The notes beneath the pieces were generated by a model. It was not told where the DNA came from. It did not search any database and saw only the letters and a list, made by a program, of their open reading frames with translations. Of a stretch of 49,929 nt of DNA, positions 35,501 through 42,623 are shown piece by piece. Both the position numbers and the translations under genes were made by a program. This DNA is from Kangiella sp. (GTDB lineage: Bacteria > Pseudomonadota > Gammaproteobacteria > Enterobacterales > Kangiellaceae), in NCBI GenBank assembly GCA_002733465.1, contig NVVT01000011.1:91048-140976 (forward strand), given 5' to 3'. Position 1 is the stretch's first letter; every line of letters begins with the position of its first letter.

Positions 35501-35946
35501 AATTCACTAGCATGTTATCCATTATCGAAAAAGCAATCATAAAAGAAAAAATAAGTTATACCAAACTAACCGGCTCCACAAGAAAAAGAGACGAAGTGAT
35601 TGAAGAATTTACCAGTGGAAAAGCGGATATCTTTTTGATCAGTTTAAAAGCAGGTGGAGTAGGATTAAATTTAACAGAGGCTGATACGGTCATTCATTAT
35701 GATCCTTGGTGGAATCCAGCCGTTGAAAATCAAGCCAGTGATCGTGCCCATCGGATCGGACAAGATAAACCGGTTTTTGTTTACAAATTAATTGTTGAAA
35801 ACACCTTAGAAGAAAAAATATTAGAGATGCAAGCTAAAAAACAAGCGCTTGCCGATGGCATATATGGCGACAAAATTTCCAGCGACTCAAGTAAACTCAA
35901 TGCTGAAGATTTACAGGAATTACTGGGTATAACCAAGAAAAATTAA
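32575..35946 (+). CDS. SWIM zinc-finger SNF2-family helicase
   Basis: The 1123-residue protein begins with a SWIM zinc finger of CxCxnCxH form (Cys74, Cys76, Cys82, His84), followed by a long helicase-associated region. The SNF2 ATPase has motif I ADDMGLGKT (about 680-688), motif II DEAQ (779-782), a TGTPMENHLGELWS segment, and motif VI DRAHRIGQ (about 1056). Such proteins are ATP-driven DNA translocases and related bacterial enzymes are linked to transcription recycling or repair; the exact role is unknown. No clear ribosome site at the ATG. It is followed after 15 bases by threonine synthase, probably in one transcript. Confidence 0.93.
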   Translation: MLRFSKNELKNEFDAGAYSRGNSYFNQGRVGKVKCNVESKNSMTLSGEVAGSYKYNQNILVERESWGIDIEGDCSCPVSYNCKHVVAVLLEYLDNLPKENFNRQASTQFKANDVAKRVAKTYDSEIRIDDWFSQVSAENQKEVGHALVNQRKWIAYVLLPTSTQGEIEVELQMSGFKVKGGYLKPKLLSLNGQMQDIRYGYQSDTRNPIDNDIIRLLDSSQTSNNRFGYQYHSYNPTLQGELGWQALVKMLNTRRCFWRSMDNGYLSLSSKVPIDLHWMQSSSKDGKIHQLKIPSNDDTSLIFTQPVCQIDRSKNEIHPIQSRLTANQLKQVFDAPIVADKDLEDFNFNLVKSGLDNRIPLPLKTEIKNIESTDIIPKAIISRIIDPLDIHPAINCLKLSFLYSGNEIQLLDDEELVIKNEDHILRINRDLEKESVFLEDLIENNFEFCPPGIYESVPPTQMLAKMKKGIAPTETIARWKQFLETDRFDLEKKGWQIEVSPSFHLDFIHPLDEWEIDIEQENDWFSLKFDIRLNESDESKLPLLPIISELLTQYDLESIPEEVLFEHKPGQYIVLPKQKIMPILELMYELFDSVPMGNEVLKLSRFDALVVDKLANDEALNIQWSGDLRIKELAKKLADFKGIKQAIPAKAFKGELRDYQLNGLSWLQFLREFKFNGILADDMGLGKTVQTLAHIQKEKISRRMKTPCLIVAPTSLMSNWKREAANFTPHLKVLISQGNDRHKNWDEFEKYDIILSTYPLIMRDFDILSKIEFYIIVLDEAQNIKNAKSKTSRGIKALKSQHKLALTGTPMENHLGELWSVYDFLMPGFLGNYSSFNSKYRNPIEKDNNPLVSKILSKRVKPFLLRRTKQVVADELPPKTEIIKTVSFEPAQSLLYETIRLSMEKKIQQAIATKGLNRSHITILDALLKLRQVCCDPQLVKLEKARTVKQSAKMDLLMTLLPEMVEEGRKILIFSQFTSMLSIIEKAIIKEKISYTKLTGSTRKRDEVIEEFTSGKADIFLISLKAGGVGLNLTEADTVIHYDPWWNPAVENQASDRAHRIGQDKPVFVYKLIVENTLEEKILEMQAKKQALADGIYGDKISSDSSKLNAEDLQELLGITKKN

Positions 35947-35961
35947 AAAAAGGAAACCAAA

Positions 35962-37215
35962 ATGGCCTATATAAAAATGCTTAAATGCTCAGATTGTGGC
36001 GCGGAATATGACAAGAGTAAACTAATGAATCTATGCCCTGTCGATAATCGACCTCTTGAACTAATCATCGATGTAGAGCGCATAAAAAAAGAAAAACCAA
36101 ATTTTGAATGGTATAGACCAGATATAAAATCCATGTGGCGATTTGGCTCATTGCTCGGTTTGGATATCAATGACGAAAGAGATCAACCTTCCATCATTTC
36201 GTTAGGAGAAGGTTATACCCCAGAAGTGCCACTAACCAATCACCCTATTGCAAAAAAACATGGATTTTCGCTTTTTCTTAAAGATGAAGGCCAACCTCAC
36301 AAAGGCTGGGGAGCAAACCCCACTGGCAGTTTTAAAGATCGCGGTATGAGTATAGCGATTTCTATGGCTAAACATTTCGGTTTGAAAAAAATCGTGGTTC
36401 CCACACAGGGTAATGCAGGTGACTCTATGGCTGAGTATGCTATAAAGGCAGGAATGCAATCTGTGATCATCATGCCTGACGATACACCTATGCCGATTTT
36501 AGGACGAGTTTCTGCATTAGCAAAAATGAGAGATGATGTTGAATTAGAACTAGTCAAAGGAACCATTCGTGAAGCAGCAGCTTTGATGAAAGAAAAATAT
36601 GTTCCTCAAGGTTATTTTAATATGGCGACTTTTCAAGAACCTGGATGGCGAATTGATGGTAAAAAGACTTTAGGTTTTGAGCTTGCTGAACCAGAAGACG
36701 GTTTAACTCAAGAGTGGAAACTTCCTGATGTTATTTTGTACCCGACAGGAGGCGGAACAGGAATTTTAGGTATGTGGAAAGCCTTTGATGAATTACAAGC
36801 GTTAGGGATAATTGATGAAAAACGTCCTCGAATTATTTCGGTACAATCAGAAAATACTGCTCCAGTAGTTAATGCTTTTAAAAATGGACATTCAGATACA
36901 ACGCCGGCGGATCCCGGAGAAACCATTGCGACCGGATTAAATGTGCCCGGTGGTGTTGGGCATTTTAAAGTTTTAGATATTATTAAACAAAGTGGCGGAA
37001 TGGCGATAGCCGTTGATGAAAAGTCAATTGGCGAAAACTTAACTTCAATTTACCAAGATTATAGAATTTGGATTTGCCCCGAAGGTGCAGCAACAATAGC
37101 GGCTTTAGAACCAGCAATTGAAAATGGGTTGATTAAATCAGGCGATAAGGTTGTTGCGTTTAATACTGGGTCTTTTGAAAAGTATTTGCCGAATGTTCGG
37201 CATTTAATTTTTTAA
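35962..37215 (+). CDS. thrC: Threonine synthase
   Basis: The 417-residue PLP enzyme has the fold-type II core: NPTGSFKDRGM with PLP-lysine Lys125, VVPTQGNAGDSMAEYA, and the phosphate-binding TGGGTGILGM loop. It matches the threonine-synthase group with a short N-terminal zinc-ribbon-like segment, here with Cys9, Cys12 and Cys25 but Asp where the fourth Cys is usual, so metal binding is doubtful. It would convert O-phosphohomoserine to threonine; other thrC-like lyases have different substrates and no thrA or thrB lies nearby. AAAGGA ribosome site. Its stop overlaps the next ATG (TAATG). Confidence 0.85.
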   Translation: MAYIKMLKCSDCGAEYDKSKLMNLCPVDNRPLELIIDVERIKKEKPNFEWYRPDIKSMWRFGSLLGLDINDERDQPSIISLGEGYTPEVPLTNHPIAKKHGFSLFLKDEGQPHKGWGANPTGSFKDRGMSIAISMAKHFGLKKIVVPTQGNAGDSMAEYAIKAGMQSVIIMPDDTPMPILGRVSALAKMRDDVELELVKGTIREAAALMKEKYVPQGYFNMATFQEPGWRIDGKKTLGFELAEPEDGLTQEWKLPDVILYPTGGGTGILGMWKAFDELQALGIIDEKRPRIISVQSENTAPVVNAFKNGHSDTTPADPGETIATGLNVPGGVGHFKVLDIIKQSGGMAIAVDEKSIGENLTSIYQDYRIWICPEGAATIAALEPAIENGLIKSGDKVVAFNTGSFEKYLPNVRHLIF

Positions 37216-37859
37216 TGTGTTTTGTCAATACTAACGTTACGATGAAAATCGAATCTCAAATAAAGTTTAAAAATTTACTTGATAGCGTAAATGCGTGTAC
37301 TTTGTGTGAAAATGATTTGCCGTTAGGCGTAAATCCGGTGGTGCAACTCGATCCTCAAGCAAAAATATTAATCGCAGGGCAAGCCCCTGGAAGAATTGTA
37401 CATGAAACCAACATACCCCTTAATGACAAAAGCGGTGATCGATTAAGATTATGGATGGGCATTGATAAAGAATTATTTTACGATGCTACGAAAATAGCTA
37501 TTTTGCCGATGGGATTTTGTTTCCCTGGAACCGGCAAGTCAGGTGACTTACCTCCAAGAAAAGAATGTGCTGAAAAATGGCGTCATTCAATACTTGAACA
37601 ACTCCCCAATATTGAATTAACGCTTGTTATAGGCTTGTATGCAATGAAATGGCATTTAGGCAAGAGTATGCAAAGTAATTTAACCAACACTGTAAAAAAT
37701 CATCTTAATTACTCTAAAAAGGTTATTCCATTGCCACATCCTAGTCCTAGAAATTACGGATGGCTTAAGAAAAATCCTTGGTTTGAAAAAAACAACATTC
37801 CTCTTCTAAAAAAAATGTTTCTAATTTATTTTAATTTTTTATTTGACAAAATATTTTAG
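37215..37859 (+). CDS. Uracil-DNA-glycosylase-family protein
   Basis: The 214-residue protein has the UDG-fold motifs AGQAPGR (motif 1) and LPHPSPRN (motif 3), plus a CTLC pair near the N-terminus and FCFPGTGKSGDLPPR. It resembles the YqiB/UdgX-like group of small UDG-family proteins, some of which are DNA-repair glycosylases. ATG 37215 overlaps the threonine-synthase stop (TAATG), suggesting coupling; ATG 37242 is an alternative. The last residues are Phe/Leu rich. The promoter of the downstream leader RNA lies inside its 3' end. Confidence 0.85.
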   Translation: MCFVNTNVTMKIESQIKFKNLLDSVNACTLCENDLPLGVNPVVQLDPQAKILIAGQAPGRIVHETNIPLNDKSGDRLRLWMGIDKELFYDATKIAILPMGFCFPGTGKSGDLPPRKECAEKWRHSILEQLPNIELTLVIGLYAMKWHLGKSMQSNLTNTVKNHLNYSKKVIPLPHPSPRNYGWLKKNPWFEKNNIPLLKKMFLIYFNFLFDKIF

Positions 37860-37870
37860 CGGTGTATTAT
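37843..37870 (+). promoter_or_regulatory. Strong sigma-70-type promoter for the rtcB leader RNA
   Basis: TTGACA (37843-37848), a 16-base spacer and TATTAT (37865-37870) form a near-consensus promoter overlapping the last codons of the UDG-family gene. Transcription should start near 37877, at the foot of the first leader hairpin. Confidence 0.75.
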
Positions 37871-37875
37871 TGCGC

Positions 37876-38061
37876 GAAATTAGTTCGTAAAGTATATCGA
37901 ATTAATTTCAAAACCACTTTTAATAAAAGATTTAAACCATAAGGAGGCAACAAATGCCGAAACTAAAACAACAGGAAAATAAAAACTAACCTTCTTATGC
38001 AAATATTCGCTCGGAAGGTAATAGAAATATTGAATACCTTTCGAGTCAGAAAAACCTTTCT
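37876..38061 (+). promoter_or_regulatory. Structured leader RNA upstream of rtcB (candidate attenuator or small RNA)
   Basis: Between the promoter and the terminator there is no sizeable gene but clear structure. Hairpin A has arms GAAATTAGTTCG (37876-37887) and CGAATTAATTTC (37898-37909). A strong ribosome site (AAGGAGG) serves an 11-codon ORF at 37954. Hairpin B has arms CTCGGAAGGTA (38010-38020) and TACCTTTCGAG (38035-38045) with one G-U pair. ACCTTC (37989-37994) can compete with hairpin B by pairing with GAAGGT (38014-38019). Mutually exclusive pairing after a short ORF and before a terminator is the layout of a translation-sensing attenuator. It could instead be an independent small RNA. 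Confidence 0.55.
37954..37989 (+). CDS. Candidate 11-residue leader peptide
   Basis: ATG at 37954, nine bases after the AAGGAGG ribosome site (one of the best in the window), reads MPKLKQQENKN and stops at TAA. Eight of the eleven codons are for Lys (AAA), Gln, Glu and Asn. Its stop overlaps ACCTTC, which can pair with part of hairpin B, so ribosome position on the ORF would decide which hairpin forms. Tiny ORFs arise by chance in AT-rich DNA; the ribosome site is the main support. Confidence 0.5.
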   Translation: MPKLKQQENKN

Positions 38062-38097
38062 AAAAAGCCCTGACTGGATTTCCGTCAGGGCTTTTTT
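38062..38097 (+). terminator. Strong intrinsic terminator between leader and rtcB
   Basis: AAAGCCCTGAC and GTCAGGGCTTT form a GC-rich stem with a TGGATTTCC loop, followed by six T. This is the clearest factor-independent terminator in the window. It stands between the only convincing promoter and the rtcB gene. Confidence 0.9.
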
Positions 38098-38099
38098 CA

Positions 38100-38196
38100 T
38101 TTAAGCGATCAAATAAAATCGTTTAAATTCCCTCGTAAGACATTCTTAACAGGTATTCTCAAAATTTTAAGCAACAATGCTGTTTATTAAAACAGC
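38100..38196 (+). promoter_or_regulatory. Hairpins in the rtcB 5' untranslated region
   Basis: TTTAAGCGAT (38100-38109) pairs with ATCGTTTAAA (38118-38127) with one G-U pair. GCTGTTT (38179-38185) pairs with AAACAGC (38190-38196) directly before the GAGGA ribosome site of rtcB. No convincing promoter was found between the terminator and rtcB, and no sigma-54 site of the E. coli rtcBA type. Confidence 0.5.
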
Positions 38197-38211
38197 AATG
38201 AGGATACAGTC

Positions 38212-39420
38212 ATGCCTATAAAAATTGAATTAAATAAAAATGCGAAGAATGGAATGAAGCCAGTAAAAATATTTACTCGCGACATTGGCAACACCGCTTT
38301 GACACAGTTAAAGAACTTGTCGCAGCTTCCTTTTATTCATTCGCATATCGCCGCTATGCCGGATGTGCACGCAGGAATTGGTGCAACCGTTGGTTCGGTT
38401 ATTCCAACCGATGGCGCAATTATTCCTGCAGCGGTTGGAGTTGATATTGGTTGTGGAATGAACGCTGTGAGGCTTTCAATAAAGTCATCACAACTACCAA
38501 CTAACTTAAAGGAAATACGTTTTGCGATTGAACGTGCGATCCCGGTGGGAGCGAAGGCTCACAAAATGATATCGGCTCGAGATAAGAGTATTCGACAATT
38601 ACAAACAGGAATGGATTTTATATTTGAAAAACATTCGGCGTTGTTGAAGATGATGAAAAAACCTCGGCAAACCTGGGTTCAACAAATGGGAACTTTAGGT
38701 AGTGGCAATCACTTTATTGAAATCTGCATCGATGAAAATAAAGATGTCTGGATCATGTTGCACTCGGGTAGCCGAGGAATTGGTAATGCGATTGGTCGTT
38801 ACTTTATTAGTAAAGCGAAGAAAGATATGCAAGGTCATATGCAAAATTTACCTGACCGAGATTTATCTTATTTTAGTGAGGGTTGTGAGAACTTTGATGA
38901 TTATATGTTTGCTGTTGATTGGGCGCAAAGGTATGCATTTTATAATCGACAAGAGATGATGGAGCTAGTTGTTAGAGCGATTAAGCCTTTCCTTCCGCCA
39001 TTTCAATTAACCAAGGAAGCGATCAATTGTCATCACAATTATGTAAACAAAGAACACCATTTTGGTAAAGATGTTTACGTGACAAGAAAAGGTGCGATTA
39101 GTGCACAAGACGGTGAGTTAGGAATTATCCCAGGCAGTATGGGAACTAACTCCTACATTGTCAGTGGTAAAGGCAAAGCGGATTCTTTTTGTTCTTGTGC
39201 TCATGGAGCAGGAAGAAAAATGACGAGAACAGCCGCGAGAAAAAGATTTAGAAGAGAAGATATGGAAGAACAAACACAAGGCGTTGAATGCAGAAAAGAT
39301 AGTCGAGTGATCGATGAGATCCCTGCAGCCTATAAAGACATTGAAACGGTTATGGAAAATCAGTCGGATCTTATTAGTGTTGTTCACCAGTTAAAACAAG
39401 TTGTTTGCATTAAGGGATAG
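38212..39420 (+). CDS. rtcB: RNA-splicing ligase RtcB
   Basis: The 402-residue protein has all RtcB signatures: AMPDVHAGIGATVGSV, AVGVDIGCGM (metal-binding Asp and Cys), GTLGSGNHFIEIC, LHSGSRGIG, NCHHNYV, GELGIIPGSMGTNSYIV, and the guanylylated histidine in SCAHGAGRKM (His331). RtcB joins 2',3'-cyclic-phosphate and 5'-OH RNA ends with GTP and manganese, repairing cleaved tRNA or rRNA. GAGGA ribosome site 7 bases before the ATG. No rtcA, rtcR or archease lies nearby. It is preceded by a structured leader and followed by small basic and unknown genes that look co-transcribed. Confidence 0.95.
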   Translation: MPIKIELNKNAKNGMKPVKIFTRDIGNTALTQLKNLSQLPFIHSHIAAMPDVHAGIGATVGSVIPTDGAIIPAAVGVDIGCGMNAVRLSIKSSQLPTNLKEIRFAIERAIPVGAKAHKMISARDKSIRQLQTGMDFIFEKHSALLKMMKKPRQTWVQQMGTLGSGNHFIEICIDENKDVWIMLHSGSRGIGNAIGRYFISKAKKDMQGHMQNLPDRDLSYFSEGCENFDDYMFAVDWAQRYAFYNRQEMMELVVRAIKPFLPPFQLTKEAINCHHNYVNKEHHFGKDVYVTRKGAISAQDGELGIIPGSMGTNSYIVSGKGKADSFCSCAHGAGRKMTRTAARKRFRREDMEEQTQGVECRKDSRVIDEIPAAYKDIETVMENQSDLISVVHQLKQVVCIKG

Positions 39421-39460
39421 ATAAATTATGAATAGCACAACATACGAGGAGACCTAGATT

Positions 39461-39583
39461 ATGAAAAATAATTTTAGCCACAATAACAAAAAAATGGCTT
39501 TTATAAAGCTTTTACGAAAACGAATTAGGAAAAGAAATCATGGAAATAAAATTATTAGAGGAGGTGTTGGATTGTCTGAATGA
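39461..39583 (+). CDS. Small basic protein, 40 aa, overlapping the next gene
   Basis: An ATG at 39461 with an upstream GAGGAG site opens a 40-residue frame with twelve Lys/Arg (KLLRKRIRKRNHGNK), compatible with RNA binding. It overlaps the start of the next gene (39540) by 44 bases in another frame, and its 3' part contains that gene's surroundings. A still shorter 9-codon ORF (39428-39457, MNSTTYEET) ends just before it. It could be a translational-coupling device rather than a functional protein. Confidence 0.45.
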   Translation: MKNNFSHNNKKMAFIKLLRKRIRKRNHGNKIIRGGVGLSE

Positions 39584-40490
39584 TGGACGACGATTAGTTC
39601 ACTATTATGATGATCAATATGCTCTATATTTGTTACAGAAATTTTGTGAGAAAAAAATCACTAAAGATCAATCTAGCATACAGATAAAGGAGATTAAAAG
39701 TTCTTGTTTTGCAAAGTTGCTAAATAAGCCAAGTATCGTAAAGTTACTGTCCGAATTAGGTGATGGAAAATTATCATCGGACCGATTGCTACAGGTATCA
39801 GCTCAAGAGTTCGAAAGCTATGTGATTACTTTATCGCAATGGGGAAAGAAGGAAGACTATCCGTGGGAACAGACTTCAGTGCCAGGTTCTAATTTAGTAT
39901 TGCAGCTAAATTTAACTAATAAGCATGACCAGTTATTGAAAGACTTAGAAATAGATAGTGAACCATTTCGGTTTGATGATCACCCTATTCACTCTGTCAA
40001 AAATTCTTTGTCTTGGGCAAGAATTGATTTTAACTTTGAAACGGGCGAAGCGTTAATCGAAGAAGTCCAAAATGATTGGTTAAGGATAGCGTCTAGGCAT
40101 GCAGAATCGGCTAAAAGAGCGATTCTAAATGGCAGTACATTTTATAGACGTTGGGGCGTAAAATATAAAGCAAAAAATATGCTTGAATATACCCAAGATT
40201 TGTTACCTAAGCATAAAAAGAACTGGCAGGAGATCACGCTATTTTATGCGATAAAATTGATTAAGCAAGAAATTGGTATCAATAAGATTTTTTATCATAG
40301 CTATGAAACAGGGGCATTGTTAAAGAACATCAATGGTCGTTTACCGCCTCGTTCTTTATATACCGATTTACCAAAGCGGTTTTGCTTTACTCCGTGTAAT
40401 ACTGGACCCGAATTTATTACGAAGGATTGCAGAGTCAAAAGAAAACTGAAGAAAGCAAAGACTGAAAATTGGTTTTGTCTATCTTTGTAA
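39540..40490 (+). CDS. Unknown protein with an EEVQNDW motif, rtcB-linked
   Basis: The 316-residue protein has no signal peptide or membrane helix. The N-terminal third is helical (LLEEVLDCLNDGRRLVHYYDD). The middle has FETGEALIEEVQNDWLR, and later comes KKNWQEITLFYAIKLIKQEI followed by INKIFYHSYETGALL. This order resembles, from memory, the EEIQSDW...W-E-L-lkr...G-dkIaw pattern of a domain found in large phage and plasmid polyvalent proteins. The tail is basic. I cannot name a function. It lies downstream of rtcB in the same direction, likely in one operon, and may act with RNA. Confidence 0.75.
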   Translation: MEIKLLEEVLDCLNDGRRLVHYYDDQYALYLLQKFCEKKITKDQSSIQIKEIKSSCFAKLLNKPSIVKLLSELGDGKLSSDRLLQVSAQEFESYVITLSQWGKKEDYPWEQTSVPGSNLVLQLNLTNKHDQLLKDLEIDSEPFRFDDHPIHSVKNSLSWARIDFNFETGEALIEEVQNDWLRIASRHAESAKRAILNGSTFYRRWGVKYKAKNMLEYTQDLLPKHKKNWQEITLFYAIKLIKQEIGINKIFYHSYETGALLKNINGRLPPRSLYTDLPKRFCFTPCNTGPEFITKDCRVKRKLKKAKTENWFCLSL

Positions 40491-40531
40491 TTTTAACCTT
40501 TGTCACAATGACATAAAAACTAGGAGGTAAC

Positions 40532-40819
40532 ATGTCTAAAAAACGCAGTAGCAAACGAATGAACAGAACGCTGAATAGCTTAGAAGTTTCCAAAAACCAT
40601 TCGGCGATGCAAATAACGATTGCGCCAGTCGCACCTAGAAATCCGTATGCAAATCATCCATTGATGAGAAAAAGTGCGGTTCACGAAAAATCGAAATCTG
40701 CAGAACGTTCTAAGACTCGTCGCGAGACCAAGCAATTGGCTCGCGATTGGTCAACTCATTCATCCAGCTTAATATTTAAATATTTTTGGACTGACGTTCC
40801 TTTTCGCTACAGTAAATAG
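40532..40819 (+). CDS. Small basic protein, 95 aa, unknown
   Basis: A strong AGGAGG site lies 6 bases before the ATG. The protein is very basic (SKKRSSKRMNRTLNSLEVSK, HEKSKSAERSKTRRETKQ) with a proline-rich middle (IAPVAPRNPYANHPLMRKS) and no membrane segment, so it should bind nucleic acid or ribosomes. I do not recognise it as a ribosomal protein or known rescue factor. It is the last gene in the rtcB-led series, 41 bases after the EEVQNDW protein. Confidence 0.7.
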   Translation: MSKKRSSKRMNRTLNSLEVSKNHSAMQITIAPVAPRNPYANHPLMRKSAVHEKSKSAERSKTRRETKQLARDWSTHSSSLIFKYFWTDVPFRYSK

Positions 40820-40871
40820 CTTCACCTCTTACACTTATACTATCCAAGAGACCTTACAGGTCTGTAAAAAC

Positions 40872-41387
40872 TCACAATAAGCGCGAAACAACCTCAAGAC
40901 AATTCTTTAAAGGTAACCACATTTCAAGTCGATCGTTGTTATCAGAATCTGCTGGCAAAAAACCATATTGTTCGTAAAATTTTATGATACTTGAATTCAT
41001 CGGGTCTACAAATAACCCTATTGCTGAAATTTGTTCAGCAACTAATACGGTCCTATTGATAGCATCAATTAATAACTTTTCACCTAAATATTGGTTTTAG
41101 TAAGACTGCGCCACAGCAAGACATGCTAATTTAACAGCGCTAAGAGGATGTGGGTATTTTTTATAATATTTATGTGTTGGCGGAATCGTAACGGAATAGC
41201 CTGTTAGGGTGTGATAACCGATTATGTTGGTTGGCTCTGTATCCTGACAGGCTACGTATGTTTTTGATATTTGTTTTGCATTTTTTTGACGAGGTTAGTG
41301 TTGTAAAAATTCATTCAACTCACTAACACCACAATCAAAATATTTTCGATTATGGTACCGAGTAATCTCCTCAATGATTAGTGACAT
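40872..41387 (-). pseudogene. GNAT-family toxin (TacT-like) pseudogene
   Basis: From an ATG at 41387 overlapping the antitoxin's last codons, a 172-codon frame encodes a GNAT acetyltransferase of the DUF1778-partner type: HNRKYFDCGVSELNEFLQ, IGYHTLTGYS, VKLACLAVAQSY and VDPMNSSIIKFYEQYGFLP. Two in-frame TAA codons break it, at codon 31 (41295-41297) and codon 97 (41097-41099, where Gln is expected before xQYLGEKLL). The reading frame is otherwise intact, so decay is recent. Active TacT-type toxins acetylate aminoacyl-tRNA; this one should not be made. Confidence 0.85.
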
Positions 41388-41664
41388 TCACTGTGCCCTT
41401 GTAGCGACTAGCTGCTTTAAGTAATTTGCTACTTGTTTGTGGCGCACTCTCCAATGCGCTCAGTAAAGCATCAGCACCCGCCATCGACAAATTCAAAGTC
41501 TCTGTTCGTTCAATGACTTTTCTAGATTTTTCCATAGCCGAATCAATAAGAAACTGAGAAACGGTTGCGCCAGAATAATCCGCGGCGCGTTGAATAAATT
41601 CCTGAATTTCATTAGAAGTTCGAGCAACTAAACGAGTTTCTTTGCGTTCGATGTTAGTCGCCAT
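41371..41664 (-). CDS. DUF1778 (TacA-type) antitoxin
   Basis: The 97-residue protein has a ribbon-helix-helix N-terminus (ETRLVARTSNEIQEFIQRAADYSG, then TVSQFLIDSAMEKS) and the C-terminal toxin-wrapping region with LSALESAPQ. It is intact, while its toxin gene, overlapping by 17 bases downstream, carries two stop codons. It should still repress its own promoter. It may be kept because it neutralises related toxins or simply has not yet decayed. Confidence 0.9.
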   Translation of the reverse strand: MATNIERKETRLVARTSNEIQEFIQRAADYSGATVSQFLIDSAMEKSRKVIERTETLNLSMAGADALLSALESAPQTSSKLLKAASRYKGTVNVTNH

Positions 41665-41699
41665 TATTTCACCTTTGTTTCTTTATAAATAACTCTTGG

Positions 41700-41755
41700 T
41701 GCCATTATGGCGCACATACACAATATCGGTCAATATGTTTGCCTATATGGCACAC
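41700..41755. promoter_or_regulatory. Candidate antitoxin operator
   Basis: TGCCATTATGGCGCA (41700-41714) is an imperfect inverted repeat, and the half-site TATATGGCACAC recurs at about 41744-41755. Both lie within 100 bases upstream of the antitoxin start, as expected for ribbon-helix-helix autoregulation. Confidence 0.45.
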
Positions 41756-41876
41756 GTAGCTTGATTAATACGAATTAAATGTCAAAGTAACTTCCGTTAT
41801 AAAATATTTAATTTACGTGAGCATTAAAAAAATAATTGGGAGCCGTTTCATTTCAAAAACAGTTCATCTAATGCAT

Positions 41877-42623
41877 TCACTTATCTGACGAAGCGCGAGT
41901 TAAAAACCAATCAACCATAATGTTTTCTAAATTCGGATCATGCTTAAAAAGCGGTCGACCATGCCCATTGCCTTTATAGACAAGTAATCTTGTTTTTGGA
42001 CTCTTGGCAGAAAGGAATATTTTATTTGATGAATTAAACGTATATGCATCATCTTGCGAGGCGATAATCAGCGCCGGTATTTCACTAATGTGATTGAATG
42101 ATGCTATACCTTTCTCGTCCAATCCAGAAGAGAATAATACTAAACTTTGAGGTTTAATCTTCTGAGAAAATTTAACCGCTTGATAGCCACCACAACTAGC
42201 ACCAATAATAGAAATATTATCACTGCCAATTTTATCTGCAAGGTATTCATACGCTAGCTCAACGTCTCCCTGCCAAAACTTGTTAACTGCTTTTATTTTA
42301 TTCATAAATTCTTTTCGGTTTTTTGATTCTTTACGCAACAACTTACGAGAAAATGTCGGAGTTGTACTATCTGCAAAACCTCTAAAATCCAATGCGAGTG
42401 AGGTAACATTTTGTTCGCCTAGTAATTTTGCTAAATCAGAGTACATACTCTTATCAGCATTACACTGATGCAACATTAATACGCCGAATTTCGCGTTAGA
42501 TCCAGCATCAACAAAATTTGCTGCAAGCTGAAAACCGTCCGAAGCTTTAAGGCTAACTCTTTCCGCGCTCACGTTTAAACTAATAAATAAAATGGCTAAT
42601 AACCACACTAATTTCTTTTTCAT
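41877..42623 (-). CDS. Secreted alpha/beta hydrolase (dienelactone-hydrolase-like)
   Basis: The 248-residue protein has a clean signal peptide cleaved after NVSA (residue 20), so it is periplasmic or secreted. The nucleophile elbow is GASCGG (Ser143), with Asp191/192 (SQDDAYT) and His221 (GNGHGRPLF) completing a triad. The N-terminal LKASDGFQLAANF and LMLHQC segments resemble dienelactone-hydrolase-like enzymes. It is a lone gene with an AGGAGA ribosome site. Substrate unknown. Confidence 0.88.
   Translation of the reverse strand: MKKKLVWLLAILFISLNVSAERVSLKASDGFQLAANFVDAGSNAKFGVLMLHQCNADKSMYSDLAKLLGEQNVTSLALDFRGFADSTTPTFSRKLLRKESKNRKEFMNKIKAVNKFWQGDVELAYEYLADKIGSDNISIIGASCGGYQAVKFSQKIKPQSLVLFSSGLDEKGIASFNHISEIPALIIASQDDAYTFNSSNKIFLSAKSPKTRLLVYKGNGHGRPLFKHDPNLENIMVDWFLTRASSDK

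Noticed and set aside
37871..38097. Bacterial Y RNA or tRNA-like RNA near rtcB
   Set aside because: No TPsiC-like GGTTCGAATCC segment or cloverleaf could be found; the structure is a row of simple hairpins.
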